From contig NZ_RJJD01000004.1 in NCBI RefSeq assembly GCF_003721515.1, positions 186,001 through 250,000 of the forward strand: a stretch of 64,000 nt of DNA, given 5' to 3'. Below the pieces are notes generated by a model, which saw nothing but the letters and a program-made list of their open reading frames with translations, was not told where the DNA came from and made no database searches. This DNA comes from Rufibacter latericius (GTDB taxonomy: Bacteria; Bacteroidota; Bacteroidia; Cytophagales; Hymenobacteraceae). This document shows, in pieces, positions 1 to 8,649 of the stretch (positions are counted from its first letter, which is position 1; the number at the start of each line of letters is the position of its first letter). A program made the translations under genes and the position numbers.

Positions 1-573
1 AGGTAACGAACCGCCAGGAAACTGCTGCAGTTTGGCAGCTTCAGCAAGAGTACCCAAGTCAACCCCGGCAAAACCAAGCCGGGTAATGAGCTCCAGCACA
101 GTTCCCTTAGCGCCTTGATCATCTCCGGAATAGAAAACCACCCGGTTCCCGTCTGCTTCCTGGGGGCTAGCGGCAAGTAAAGAATGCAGAATGGTATTGA
201 AGGCTTTCACCACCCTGGCCCCGGGTACTAAATTGGCTACCACCTGGCTGGAGGGCTGTCCGTTTAAAGGAGCGGGAACAAAGCCCGGCAATACCGGATT
301 GGTAGCGTCTATCACCAGTTTGCCCTCCCAGGTAGGAACTGTTGAAACGGCTTTTTCTATCTGCGGCCAGGTCACTGATAAAAACACGATGTCAGCCGCA
401 GCAGCTTCTTGGACTGTGCCGGCTTTGATGCCGTGGCCAATCTCCTCCACCGCTGCCTGTAAGGTCTCTGGCCCGCGACTGTTGCTGATGATTGTGTCAT
501 ACCCGGCTCTGGCAGCGTGCTGCGCGAAGGCTAACCCTATTTTACCTGCTCCTATAATTCCTATGCTTGCCAT
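1..573 (-). CDS. NADPH-dependent F420 reductase-like / Rossmann oxidoreductase, partial
   Basis: The reading frame opens at ATG 573 and runs off the left edge after 191 codons, so the C-terminus is missing. The N-terminus MASIGIIGAGKIG is a GxGxxG dinucleotide-binding fold, followed by the SNSRGPETL stretch that in this family binds the NADP 2'-phosphate, then FLSVTW, DATNP and VVKAFNT. This order is typical of the NADP oxidoreductase coenzyme-F420-dependent (F420_oxidored) family. In bacteria without F420 such proteins usually reduce other substrates, so the true substrate is unknown. It lies upstream of nothing visible and in tandem with pirin, separated by a gap holding a 36-nt palindrome. 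Confidence 0.85.
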   Translation of the reverse strand, partial: MASIGIIGAGKIGLAFAQHAARAGYDTIISNSRGPETLQAAVEEIGHGIKAGTVQEAAAADIVFLSVTWPQIEKAVSTVPTWEGKLVIDATNPVLPGFVPAPLNGQPSSQVVANLVPGARVVKAFNTILHSLLAASPQEADGNRVVFYSGDDQGAKGTVLELITRLGFAGVDLGTLAEAAKLQQFPGGSLP

Positions 574-619
574 GGTTTCTGGTTTTATTGGTTGACGGTT
601 TTAATAGTTGAATGAAGGG

Positions 620-655
620 TTTTTGAAGCTGTTTTCCTGAAAATGGTTAAAAAGC
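620..655. repeat. 36-nt intergenic palindrome, copy 1
   Basis: Left T tract, central TTTTC-CT-GAAAA and right AAAAA tract match the dispersed family. It lies in the tandem gap between the reductase start (573) and the pirin stop (813). Confidence 0.6.
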
Positions 656-741
656 AATTCTCAGCATAAGCGTTTCCCTGGACAGATTCTCCCTTCAAGA
701 AAAGAATCCGTGTTAATCAACTGTATTGCCATTTACCCAAA

Positions 742-757
742 AGGTCCTTCCAGGAGC
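742..757. repeat. Partial copy of the AAGGTCCTTCCAGGA repeat
   Basis: The words AAGGTCCTTCCAGGA recur at 57896-57910 next to the (AGTG)9 microsatellite. Here only the core is shared. It sits in the gap before the pirin stop. Confidence 0.4.
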
Positions 758-812
758 ACAAAAAGGTTAGGTGATTATGGAATAATGCCGGGGAAAGGCC
801 TGTGTCTTTCGC

Positions 813-1688
813 TTAATCAGGATACACAATCTGGCCGTACTTGCCGTTGAAGAAATCACGGTAGGCTTCGGCGATCTCGGCTTTGCTGTTCATCACGAAC
901 GGACCTTCGGCCACAATGGGTTCCTGGTAGTGTTCGCCCCCGAAAAGGATAACGTCAATGGCTTCGGCGGAAGGGTTGGTCAGTTCAATGATGCCTTCCT
1001 GGCGGTCAAATTCCAGGAACTCACCGGCGTGGTAAGGCGTGTCATTGAGCACTGAGTTACTTTCCAGTAAGAAGGCGGCGTACTCCTGTGCGGGTGTGGT
1101 GTCCAAGGAAAACGTTTGGCCAGCTTCCAGGTGCAGGTGGTAGATGAACTGCTCTGAATAGCTCGGGATTTGGGAAACCATTTCACCGTACTTTCCGGCA
1201 ATCACTTTGATCCAGCCTCGGTTCTGGTCCAGCGCTTTCTGCGGCACGTCTTCGGCCTGGATGGCCAAATATTCCGGGGCTTCGACTTTGTTTCTGGACG
1301 GAAGGTTCACCCAGAACTGCAGGCTGTGCGTGGTGCGGCTATCTTCCTGCGGATCGGGGTTCAGGTTCTCGTCATGGATGATGCCGTTTCCTGCTTTCAT
1401 CCACTGGATTCCGCCCGAGGTGACCTTGGCGTGGTGTCCGGCGCTGTCAAAGTGCTCGTCTTCGCCCTGCAGCAAATAGGTAAGCGTGGCAATGCCTCTG
1501 TGCGGGTGGGCGCCGGTGCCGGTTTTCATGCGAGGGGCATCTTCATCGTGGACCTTTGGGGCAATGTGGTCCAGGAACACGAACGGACCCACGGCCTGAG
1601 CGTAACGGTTAGGCAGAATGCGGTAGATGGTTAAATCCCCGATATCGGCGCGTTGGCCTCTGGTAGAGAAACTCACTTGCTTTTTCAT
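813..1688 (-). CDS. Pirin family protein (bicupin)
   Basis: A 291-residue cytoplasmic protein of normal pirin length. The N-terminal cupin carries the pirin metal-binding set: H61 and H63 in HPHRG, and H105 and E107 in GIIHDE. The segment GPFVFLDHI and the C-terminal GPFVMNS...EAYRDF region are also typical. Bacterial pirins are Fe-binding proteins and some are quercetin dioxygenases; the substrate here cannot be told. The gene is directly downstream of, and co-oriented with, a Crp/Fnr-like regulator (1840-2421), which suggests joint control. Confidence 0.93.
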   Translation of the reverse strand: MKKQVSFSTRGQRADIGDLTIYRILPNRYAQAVGPFVFLDHIAPKVHDEDAPRMKTGTGAHPHRGIATLTYLLQGEDEHFDSAGHHAKVTSGGIQWMKAGNGIIHDENLNPDPQEDSRTTHSLQFWVNLPSRNKVEAPEYLAIQAEDVPQKALDQNRGWIKVIAGKYGEMVSQIPSYSEQFIYHLHLEAGQTFSLDTTPAQEYAAFLLESNSVLNDTPYHAGEFLEFDRQEGIIELTNPSAEAIDVILFGGEHYQEPIVAEGPFVMNSKAEIAEAYRDFFNGKYGQIVYPD

Positions 1689-1839
1689 GGCGGTATCGTT
1701 TTTAGAGTTTTAGAAGGGCTTTTCATTTCCCCCTTCGGAACAATACAAAGGTGCAGCAAACACCCTCCTCTCAACGATGATGTAGGATAAAATAAACCGT
1801 TGACAAATGTCAACAATCCTAGGACAGGGGCGTGCTGCC

Positions 1840-2421
1840 TTACAGCGCCTGCTGTTTCCGGATGCGGCTCAGGGTTTCTTTGGTGATGCCCAGGTACGAG
1901 GCAATGAGGTGCTGCGGAAAGCGCTGCAGAAACTCGGGATAGCAGTCCACGAACTCGGCGTACCGTTTCTCGGCGGAGAAGCTGATAGCAGCGTTGATTC
2001 TGCGTTGGGAAGCCATGGAATGGCGGTCATCCATCTGGCGGGCCATCTGGGTCATGGCGGGTACTTGTTCGTAGAGTTGCAAGAGATCGGCTTTCTCAAT
2101 AAGCAGGACCTCGGTGTCTTCCCATGCATCAATGTTGTACACCGACGGCGTGAGCATGAGAAAACTTTCCCGGTCGCCCACCCACCAGTTCTCAATGGCA
2201 AACTGCACCATGTGCTCAGTGCCTTTGTCATCTATGCTGTACTGCCGCATGGCCCCGCGCACCACAAACCCCAGGTACCGGCAAATATCCCCCTCCTGTA
2301 ACAAGTACTGCTTCTTGCGGAGCTTCTTCGGCTGGAAGGCGCGTTGAATCAAATCCTGCTCCTCCTGGGTGAGTGTAGTTTGGGTGTACTGGCTGATGTA
2401 GGTGAAGAGGGAGGAGTACAT
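1840..2421 (-). CDS. Crp/Fnr family transcriptional regulator
   Basis: A 193-residue protein with an N-terminal cyclic-nucleotide-binding-like beta-roll (about residues 30-120, with LLQEGDICRYLGFVVRGAMR) and a C-terminal helix-turn-helix FPQHLIASYLGITKETLSRI near residues 167-187. This short form without a classic cAMP pocket is common in Bacteroidota. It precedes the pirin gene on the same strand (about 150 bp gap), the natural first target to test. A second member of the family is at 5202-5792. Confidence 0.92.
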   Translation of the reverse strand: MYSSLFTYISQYTQTTLTQEEQDLIQRAFQPKKLRKKQYLLQEGDICRYLGFVVRGAMRQYSIDDKGTEHMVQFAIENWWVGDRESFLMLTPSVYNIDAWEDTEVLLIEKADLLQLYEQVPAMTQMARQMDDRHSMASQRRINAAISFSAEKRYAEFVDCYPEFLQRFPQHLIASYLGITKETLSRIRKQQAL

Positions 2422-2647
2422 TGCTTTTACTTTCTTGAAAAAAAGCTGATTTAAAGTTTGTTGTCAGCTTTCTGGTTAATGGCTTCAGGTTATTTGGCCA
2501 GACAGTTTCTGGACTTTTGGGAACCGTTTATAGAAGTTCCTTAATTAAACCAGATTTGAGTGGCTCAAGCCTTTCTCAAAATCTAAGGTCAGGTCTTTGG
2601 ATAGACACTTGGAATACCAAAGCCCCGCTTGTATCCTGGAGTAGTGA

Positions 2648-3553
2648 TCAGCAGCATTGTAGAATGAGCCAGCTATTTTCAAAGGCTTTTGCCAGCAGGT
2701 CTTGCTTTCTAATCCAGAAATAAAGTCGGCCTACATCACCCCACATCATGCCGCACTCATCTTCGTTACTGTCTATTTGTAAAAGTAGCTGCCAGTGTAC
2801 GGCGTTGGGCGCTAGTTCCTGTGCTTTAGGATCCTCATAGCCCGATTCATCGCCGCAGTAAAGTCCATTGGTGACCAGTTCGCACTCCAGTTCCATTTCC
2901 CCCTGTACATTATCTGAGTAGCCTAGTAATTTGTTGATATTGCCGTCTTCATAGACATGCTCAAAAAACAGATCACTTTCCGCTTCAGTGAAGATATGGT
3001 AGGCCTCATGTTCATAAGAAGGTAAGCTAATCTCTTGTACAGGTGTAAGGATGCAGGCTCCATACAGAGCATCAGGCCCTAGCCCATCAGGAGCTTGGGC
3101 TCTGCGTAAGGTGTTGAGGTCGCCGTTAAAATACAGAACTTTAAACTTGTCTTTATCCTGAATGTCAAAGCCCCATGCTTCCTGTTCCGCCGAATAAAAG
3201 AAGTAGAGTATTCCGGTAAGGGGCAAAAGGTGCTCGGTGTCAAATGGCGCCACCTCGGTCAGGTTTATTTGGGCAATAAATGAAAGTGGCTTGGTTTGAA
3301 GACTTTCAGTCTCTTTAGAAAAGAATAGGAGCTTCTTCTCTTTAGTTTTGACAACGCCTGTCTCCGTAACCCATTCCATGTTGGGCGGTAAATCAGGCAA
3401 GCCACCTATCTTAGATTGTCCCGGCTTTATCTCTTCCTCAGAGGTAGGCGTAAGGTATAGCCTGATGGTGTTGCGTACATGTGGGGAAAGTTGGGGAAGA
3501 TATTGGTCCAGGTTGTAGTCTTGTAACTTACGCTCAAATTCTGCTTTGGTCAT
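2648..3553 (-). CDS. DUF1963 (YwqG-like) protein
   Basis: I place the start at ATG 3553 (301 residues, MTKAEFERKL), because the longer reading from 3628 adds an unlikely 25-residue tail. The core shows the DUF1963/YwqG pattern: SKIGGLPDLPPNMEW near residue 60, PLSFIAQINL, ILYFFYSAEQ and a C-terminal LLLQIDSNEDECGMMWGDVGRLYFWI. YwqG-type proteins are soluble, often in polymorphic-toxin or immunity neighbourhoods, but no toxin is seen here. Function unknown. Confidence 0.85.
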   Translation of the reverse strand: MTKAEFERKLQDYNLDQYLPQLSPHVRNTIRLYLTPTSEEEIKPGQSKIGGLPDLPPNMEWVTETGVVKTKEKKLLFFSKETESLQTKPLSFIAQINLTEVAPFDTEHLLPLTGILYFFYSAEQEAWGFDIQDKDKFKVLYFNGDLNTLRRAQAPDGLGPDALYGACILTPVQEISLPSYEHEAYHIFTEAESDLFFEHVYEDGNINKLLGYSDNVQGEMELECELVTNGLYCGDESGYEDPKAQELAPNAVHWQLLLQIDSNEDECGMMWGDVGRLYFWIRKQDLLAKAFENSWLILQCC

Positions 3554-3732
3554 GTAGCGGGTGTAAAGGAAGAACGTCTGCTTGCTGTTAGTAAGTAACA
3601 ACAGATATCTTGTAAAATCAACCAACACCCAATTTGCTCACGTCTAAAATTAGAATGAGGGATAGAGATGTGTCTATGCAAAGAGAATCTTATATAGACA
3701 GGCCTAAAGGACAAACTTAACCTATACAATTC

Positions 3733-4317
3733 TTATTTCTTGACCAGGCTTCCGGTAGGCTCAGGAGCAGCAGGTTTCAGGACAAAGGCTCTGGCGAATT
3801 TCCCCAGGAACGTGAACTCGTGGTCAGGGACTTTGTTCTCGATCGGTTTTATGGATCTGAGGTAAGAGATGACGGCAACCATTTCTTCGTCGGTCATATT
3901 TTGGCCCTGCATGAAAGGGAGTACTGCCTCGCCGTTTGGTTTTACCCCGTAGCGCAAAACGCGGGCGATCTCGGCATCGGTCATTTTGCCTATACCGGTT
4001 GTAGGGTCTGGGGTAAGATTGGTGGTGAAAATGGTCCCGAAGGGTGTCTCCACTTTCTTGTTCCCGGCCAAAGACGGCTCTTCGCCCTTCTTCAGCAAAG
4101 AATCTATGTTCTGTACCGGGCTATGGCACTGCACGCAGCCTTTTTCTACCATGACTATGTGCTTGCCCCGCTCAATGACGGCCAGATCAGCGGAGGCTTG
4201 CACATCAGGGTAAGGGGCTTCATAGGTCAGGTGCTGGCGAGACATGGTAGCAACTGCCACCCCACAGACCAGGACCAGTAAAACGAGGGCTGTCCATTTC
4301 AGGATTTTACGGAACAT
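3733..4317 (-). CDS. Membrane-anchored class I cytochrome c
   Basis: A 194-residue protein with an N-terminal hydrophobic anchor (residues 8-24) and one heme c site, CVQCH at 61-65. M136 in LPFMQG is the likely sixth ligand, followed by the C-terminal helix EEMVAVISYLRSI. The fold places it in the periplasm as an electron carrier, similar to cytochrome subunits of gluconate or alcohol dehydrogenases. The downstream partner on the same strand is not a dehydrogenase; upstream, 59 bp away, is a four-helix membrane protein that may be co-transcribed. Confidence 0.9.
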   Translation of the reverse strand: MFRKILKWTALVLLVLVCGVAVATMSRQHLTYEAPYPDVQASADLAVIERGKHIVMVEKGCVQCHSPVQNIDSLLKKGEEPSLAGNKKVETPFGTIFTTNLTPDPTTGIGKMTDAEIARVLRYGVKPNGEAVLPFMQGQNMTDEEMVAVISYLRSIKPIENKVPDHEFTFLGKFARAFVLKPAAPEPTGSLVKK

Positions 4318-4376
4318 AGGAGTAGGAGCGGTTTTAGCCTAAAGGATAGAATATGGTATGTAAAAATGGATAAGGG

Positions 4377-4811
4377 CTAACGGGCGACGGATCTGTAGCT
4401 TCGGTACAGGAGGAACCCCAGGATCAGGTAAAAGAACACGGCTAAGCCAATAGGAGCCTCTTGCTGGGCATACCAGGCGCTGGTATTTTCTAATAATGGG
4501 GTCACGATGAACGGACTGATGATCTTAGCAAACAGCAGAAACAGGCCGAAAACAATCACCGGCGAAAGAATGATGGCGATGACTCTGACCCAAACGGGCC
4601 GGTGAAGGCTCAAGCGGTGGCCTATGCCGGTGGAACCTACCGCCAGCAAGAGGATACCGGCCTTCATTAAAAAGGCGGCTGCCCCGGTGTCTATAATCCG
4701 GCCATCGGTGGAGATGATGACTCCCAGTTTTATGGTCCAGGCCAGTGCGCCGGCCATGAGCAGCAAACCTGCTACTTTCGTCCAATTTGTGAAAAGTGCT
4801 TTCAATTGCAT
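4377..4811 (-). CDS. Four-helix membrane protein, unknown function
   Basis: A 144-residue protein with four predicted membrane segments (about residues 12-30, 42-60, 76-97 and 118-138). I do not recognise a family motif. It reads into the cytochrome c gene on the same strand with a short gap, so the two may form an operon. The start ATG at 4811 is preceded by an A-rich leader and by a 36-nt palindrome (4820-4855). Confidence 0.75.
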   Translation of the reverse strand: MQLKALFTNWTKVAGLLLMAGALAWTIKLGVIISTDGRIIDTGAAAFLMKAGILLLAVGSTGIGHRLSLHRPVWVRVIAIILSPVIVFGLFLLFAKIISPFIVTPLLENTSAWYAQQEAPIGLAVFFYLILGFLLYRSYRSVAR

Positions 4812-4819
4812 AACCCGAT

Positions 4820-4855
4820 GTTTTAGAAGTCAAAAATGAAAAACAGCCTTAAAGC
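4820..4855. repeat. 36-nt intergenic palindrome, copy 2
   Basis: Ends GTTTTA and TTAAAGC, with GAAAAACAG in the right arm. The left central T tract is replaced. Nine bases upstream of the minus-strand start at 4811. Confidence 0.55.
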
Positions 4856-4989
4856 GGAAGGCACACGAAGGGGGGAAAGGCAAAAAGGACTTTTTGCTTG
4901 ACGTGTACCTAAACAGGGGCGAATTGCCTTTGCCGGGACAAAGGCCTAAGAAGGAAACAGGCAAAGGCGTCTACTCTTTGGCTTCTGCT

Positions 4990-5025
4990 GTTTCAGCCCC
5001 GTTTTCTAAAAGACAGCCCAAAAAC
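4990..5025. repeat. 36-nt intergenic palindrome, copy 3
   Basis: GTTTC, GTTTTC, AAAAGACAGCC and CAAAAAC in register. It shares its right half and flank with the copy at 35027 (GACAGCC, then AAAACGAGTTT), about 30 kb away. Confidence 0.7.
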
Positions 5026-5201
5026 GAGTTTCCACTATGGCAGGTATCGGTTTATTTTGGATCAGCTGCGTTGCTTTTTTCGGGAGGCAGGAAAGGGCTT
5101 GTATAAAGCAGGTATTCTTTATAACTTACTGATAAGGAGCCCTGTTCGCGTTTGTTACTGCTATGGCCTTACTGCTTATTCCATTTTAACCACTTCCAGC
5201 T

Positions 5202-5792
5202 ATGACCGAGGGTTTGAAACAGTTTTGTCGGCAGACCATTAACATGCCCGCTCAGGATCTGGCCTTGATAGATGTTTACTTTAAACCGGTACAGCTCCGT
5301 AAGAAAGCTTTTTTATGGAGGGCCGGAGAAATCTGCCCCGTGATCGGGTTTCTGAGCCAGGGCGCCATTCGTCACTTCTTCTGTAAAGACGGCGAAGAGA
5401 AAACATGCGGCATCTCGCTGGAGAACATGTTCTTCACCGATTATGACAGCTTTTACAACCGACTGCCCACCATCAGTAACTCGCAGGCCCTGGAAGATTC
5501 TCTGGTTTTAACCATCACCAAACCCAACCTGGAGTCACTTTACCAGGAGAGTCCGTTATTTGAATCATTGGGCCGCTTGATGGCCGAGAAATCTGCCCAG
5601 GCTGCTTCTGCCCGGGCGGCCTCACTTACCTCTGATAAACCCGAAGAACGCTATTTAACCTTGTTAGAGCAGAATCCGCAATTATTCCGGCGCGTGCCGC
5701 AAAAGTATATTGCCAGCATGTTAGGCATCAGTCCGGAAAGTTTAAGCCGCATCAGGAAAAGAATCTTAACGCCCCGCAAAATCTTAACTTAA
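5202..5792 (+). CDS. Crp/Fnr family transcriptional regulator
   Basis: A 196-residue paralogue-type regulator: cNMP-like beta-roll in the first 120 residues (LWRAGEICPVIGFLSQGAIRHF) and a C-terminal helix-turn-helix VPQKYIASMLGISPESLSRI near residues 167-186. The best candidate target is the membrane protein gene at 5960, which follows on the same strand after about 170 bp. The architecture (small Crp/Fnr regulator plus one neighbour gene) repeats that of the pirin locus. Confidence 0.92.
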   Translation: MTEGLKQFCRQTINMPAQDLALIDVYFKPVQLRKKAFLWRAGEICPVIGFLSQGAIRHFFCKDGEEKTCGISLENMFFTDYDSFYNRLPTISNSQALEDSLVLTITKPNLESLYQESPLFESLGRLMAEKSAQAASARAASLTSDKPEERYLTLLEQNPQLFRRVPQKYIASMLGISPESLSRIRKRILTPRKILT

Positions 5793-5820
5793 GTCAACGA
5801 GTTCAGGCGTTCGCCCTCCG

Positions 5821-5828
5821 TAGTTTTG
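5821..5828 (+). promoter_or_regulatory. Candidate Bacteroidota -7 box TAGTTTTG
   Basis: Matches TAnnTTTG and lies 132 bp upstream of the 5960 start, between it and the regulator gene. No convincing -33 TTTG is seen at the right spacing, so support is modest. Confidence 0.35.
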
Positions 5829-5959
5829 TCAGGTAATCAGCAAGTTAAATTCTGGCTGTCTAGTATCTCACCAATTGGAAGATACCAGCCATAAGAACTG
5901 AATGTTTCGGTTCTAGTTGCTGACCTCGCCTGACTTCAACCTTTTATTTTTTATAGACT

Positions 5960-6589
5960 ATGGAAACCACCTTAGCTTTCGCTTCCGCCAAAACAGAAGT
6001 AAACCGCAACCAGGCCTTCCTGAAAACCTGGCAAATCAACCATGTCCTAGCCAATGTGCTGGGGATGGGTTTGTTGCACACGGCTATTTCGCACACCATT
6101 ACCGGGCCGCACGGCGTTGATTTAACCCCGACGCAAGTGGCTTCCCACACCTTCTCTCTCCTGACCTTCGCTTTTATCTTGAACCTGCTGCAGAACATAG
6201 CCTTACAGCTTAAATTTGACCGGGGCAATTTTACTGATTTAGGATATTTCCTGGTCTTTATTCCAGCAGCTTTTTGGTTGGGGTATTATACCTTGTACAT
6301 TCCTTTCGATATTCTCTTCATGTATTTGGCAATTGGGGGCATAAACGCTTTCCGGCTGAAAAAGTACTTTACCAATGGTAATAAGTGGGCCTGGCAAAGT
6401 ATGGTAGCTCTGTTTGTTGGGGCCATCGCGGGCATAGCCGCGGGGTTTGCGGCGTACTACGGCTTCATAAAAGATATCCAGGGTATTATGGCTGATTTCC
6501 TGCTCTGGTTCATCATCACGCCTCCGGCGAGTATTACCTATGCAGCTATGAGTAAAGCATTTCTGAAGCAGCATTTAAAGGCCGAATAA
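5960..6589 (+). CDS. Polytopic membrane protein, unknown function
   Basis: A 209-residue protein with about five hydrophobic helices. Notable polar positions inside the first half are HTAISHTITGPHG, where three histidines cluster at a membrane edge. I do not recognise the family. It is the only gene between the Crp/Fnr regulator (5202-5792) and a strong terminator at 6605, so it is probably the regulated partner of that factor. Confidence 0.8.
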   Translation: METTLAFASAKTEVNRNQAFLKTWQINHVLANVLGMGLLHTAISHTITGPHGVDLTPTQVASHTFSLLTFAFILNLLQNIALQLKFDRGNFTDLGYFLVFIPAAFWLGYYTLYIPFDILFMYLAIGGINAFRLKKYFTNGNKWAWQSMVALFVGAIAGIAAGFAAYYGFIKDIQGIMADFLLWFIITPPASITYAAMSKAFLKQHLKAE

Positions 6590-6604
6590 TGAAAAACAGG
6601 GGGG

Positions 6605-6650
6605 AAACGCCACCTACCTAATCATTAGAAGGGTGGCGTTTTCCTTTTCC
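6605..6650 (+). terminator. Rho-independent terminator
   Basis: Perfect 10-bp arms AAACGCCACC (6605-6614) and GGTGGCGTTT (6632-6641), followed by a T-rich run. It ends the plus-strand unit of the 5960 gene. Confidence 0.85.
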
Positions 6651-6755
6651 TTAAAAGAGATGATCAGATGGCTTATTATCCCACAATGTCCAGGCGAAAT
6701 GCCGTTGAAAGCTTTTAGTTGCAGTAGCCCGTTTCTTCTGTTTAACTCCTTTTTT

Positions 6756-7796
6756 CTAAAGGCTTAAAGCCTTTTTCGCGATCTTATACTGCGCATCAAT
6801 CACCGCTTGGTTGTGTCCGTGAGCGGCACCCGGCACAAGTACGAACTCCTTCTTCGGAGCCTTCACTTTATCATAATACGACTTGGTAAGCTCTTTAGAA
6901 GTTAGAATATCTTCCTCGCCCTGGATGAGGTACACCGGGATTTTATAGAGCAATCCGTCTTTCTGGAAGTTCACCCCGAGCATCATTGATTTGATTCCCA
7001 TTCCCTTGTGGCCGGCGAAATGGAGGAAAGAGTAATCATCGCCGTCGGCCCGGTGTTTGGCGTCTTTCTCGTTGTCGTATGCGCTGGCCACCTTCCACCA
7101 GGAGGCAGGGGCTGGTGTGGAGTTCTGCCTTTCGTACTTTTTGATGACGCGCATCAACTGGCCATCTTTTCGGGCATCCTCATAGGGCGGAGGTCCCAAT
7201 GCCTTCAGCTTATCTAATGATTCTTGGTCATTGGCGTCTTGGGCCATTTTAGACACCTTTTTGTAAGCGCTCGCAAATCCCTCTTGGAAGTTTACCACCT
7301 GGGAGTGGCCTATATAGGCAGAGAAAAGGTCTGGGCGCGCGAGGGCCATCTTCGCGCCCAGCACCGATCCCCAGGAAGTTCCGATGATGGCTATTCTCCG
7401 CGTTCCAAGGTGCTTGCCCAGATACTCAGCAAGCTCAATCCCGTCGGCGGTCATTCGCTCCAAAGTCAGCGGGTTCTCCATCCAGTAATCCTCGGTCACG
7501 GTCTCGGGGGCATTGCGGCCGAAGGTCCTGCCGGCGCCGCGCTGGTCCCAGTACACCAGGACAAAGTCTTTTTTCCAGGATCCGTAGATGGCGTCATCGT
7601 ACTGACTCATAGTGCTACCTGGCCCTCCATGCAGAAACAGGATAACGGGCTTAGACTTGTCTTCTCCGCTGATGGTTACCCATTGCTCTATTCCGCCAAG
7701 GGAAATAAACCTTTCCTCGTTGATGGACTTGGTTTGTGCGGCTAACCCGCCCGAAACCAGAGAAAGTAAGAGAATCAGTAAAAATGTATGCCTCAT
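6756..7796 (-). CDS. Secreted alpha/beta hydrolase (S33, proline iminopeptidase-like)
   Basis: I choose ATG 7796 because it gives a clean signal peptide (MRHTFLLILLLSLVSGGLAAQ) on a 346-residue protein; a longer frame from 7850 lacks one. Motifs: oxyanion HGGPGS, DQRGAG, nucleophile elbow GTSWGS, acid region QGEEDI and catalytic His in GAAHGHN. These fit the proline iminopeptidase branch of the S33 family; a peptidase or esterase acting in the periplasm is likely. It lies just outside the cassette array. Confidence 0.88.
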   Translation of the reverse strand: MRHTFLLILLLSLVSGGLAAQTKSINEERFISLGGIEQWVTISGEDKSKPVILFLHGGPGSTMSQYDDAIYGSWKKDFVLVYWDQRGAGRTFGRNAPETVTEDYWMENPLTLERMTADGIELAEYLGKHLGTRRIAIIGTSWGSVLGAKMALARPDLFSAYIGHSQVVNFQEGFASAYKKVSKMAQDANDQESLDKLKALGPPPYEDARKDGQLMRVIKKYERQNSTPAPASWWKVASAYDNEKDAKHRADGDDYSFLHFAGHKGMGIKSMMLGVNFQKDGLLYKIPVYLIQGEEDILTSKELTKSYYDKVKAPKKEFVLVPGAAHGHNQAVIDAQYKIAKKALSL

Positions 7797-7864
7797 ATAA
7801 GGTTGATTATTGGAGTGAGGGATTTTGGATGATAAACTATGTGATTTCAATTTAATTAAAGTGG

Positions 7865-7897
7865 CGTAGTGAGACCGTCGGCCGAGGTGGTTTTCCC
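7865..7897. repeat. Possible degenerate attC-like element
   Basis: Contains ACCGTCGGCCGAGGTGG, matching the central GGCCGTCGGCCGA word of the attC-like elements at 10842 and 11446. The flanking inverted arms and a GTT/AAC end are not recognisable. It lies directly 3' of the SH3-like gene, where the last cassette's attC would be expected. Confidence 0.4.
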
Positions 7898-8563
7898 TTA
7901 TATCATGGAGCCTACAAGCCGCTGTTTAAGGCCTTCTTTTGTGAAAACCCATACAATCTGGTATCCGCCTGCCCCGTCGCTGTTCCATTGGTAGACAAAG
8001 TAGGCGTTCCCGTTTTTATAGACGCTGAAGGTGTTCGTGCATTCATAGATGTCACCGTAGAAGGCTTTGCTTATTTGTATCCTTTCCCCCTCTAATATTA
8101 CATGCACTCCTGTGACTTGTGTCTTGGGGAAGTTACCGTCCGTTCCCCAGGCTGGTCTGCCGTCTATGGCTACCACCCACTTACTTTCCCGCAGATCAAT
8201 GATCCTTCCTTGTTGCGTGAAAGGCTTCGTTTTGTATTCAAAAGAAAAGTCTGTCCCTTTGTAGGGTTGAAGCTTTTCCAATGGCTGTATTCTGGATTTG
8301 TGTATGAAGCCTTCTATGTAGTCGGGCTGTGTGGAACTGAAGGAGAAGTCATTCTTGGGGATATAGACGGTCATCCATTCTCCCTCTGCTTCTGTATTGT
8401 ACCAGAAGGCCTGGTTGCTGCTGACTTTATAGATTATTTCAGCCTGGGCGTTGGGCTGTTTCCTGACATTTGTATATCCGTCTTTGTCCTTGATGATAGC
8501 AACTTGGGCTCTTGCTACGATGGAGGTAAGAACCAAAGCGATCAGGGCAACAAGGTTTTTCAT
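7898..8563 (-). CDS. Secreted SH3b-domain protein (cassette gene)
   Basis: Start chosen at ATG 8563 (221 residues) since MKNLVALIALVLTSIVARAQ is a clear signal peptide. The N-terminal third (DKDGYTNVRKQPNAQAEIIYKV) is a bacterial SH3 domain typical of cell-wall or protein-binding modules. The rest is unrecognised, with CTNTFSVYKNGNAYFVYQWNSDG. It is the last gene of the minus-strand cassette run; its 5' side carries the attC-like element at 8590-8642, 26 bp upstream of the start. Confidence 0.82.
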   Translation of the reverse strand: MKNLVALIALVLTSIVARAQVAIIKDKDGYTNVRKQPNAQAEIIYKVSSNQAFWYNTEAEGEWMTVYIPKNDFSFSSTQPDYIEGFIHKSRIQPLEKLQPYKGTDFSFEYKTKPFTQQGRIIDLRESKWVVAIDGRPAWGTDGNFPKTQVTGVHVILEGERIQISKAFYGDIYECTNTFSVYKNGNAYFVYQWNSDGAGGYQIVWVFTKEGLKQRLVGSMI

Positions 8564-8589
8564 GTTGTGAATTAGGTGCATTAAATAGT

Positions 8590-8642
8590 GGCAAACGGCT
8601 TGGCTAAAAAGTGTTTTAATGCTTTTTAGGTCTTGTTAGGAG
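8590..8642 (-). repeat. attC-like recombination element E
   Basis: On the plus strand: GGCAAAC (8590-8596), stem CTAAAAAG (8604-8611) and CTTTTTAG (8622-8629), then GTTAGGAG (8635-8642). In gene orientation it starts 7 bp after the stop codon of the 353-residue gene. The 29-nt stem region differs from element D at only two positions. Confidence 0.6.
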
Positions 8643-8649
8643 AAGTAAT

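Larger units (their letters stand above)
4812..5201. other. Divergent intergenic region with two palindromes
   Basis: No credible gene. The gap separates divergent genes (4811 minus, 5202 plus) and holds two copies of the 36-nt palindrome (4820, 4990). Promoters for both directions must lie here, but I see no clear TAnnTTTG box. Confidence 0.5.
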
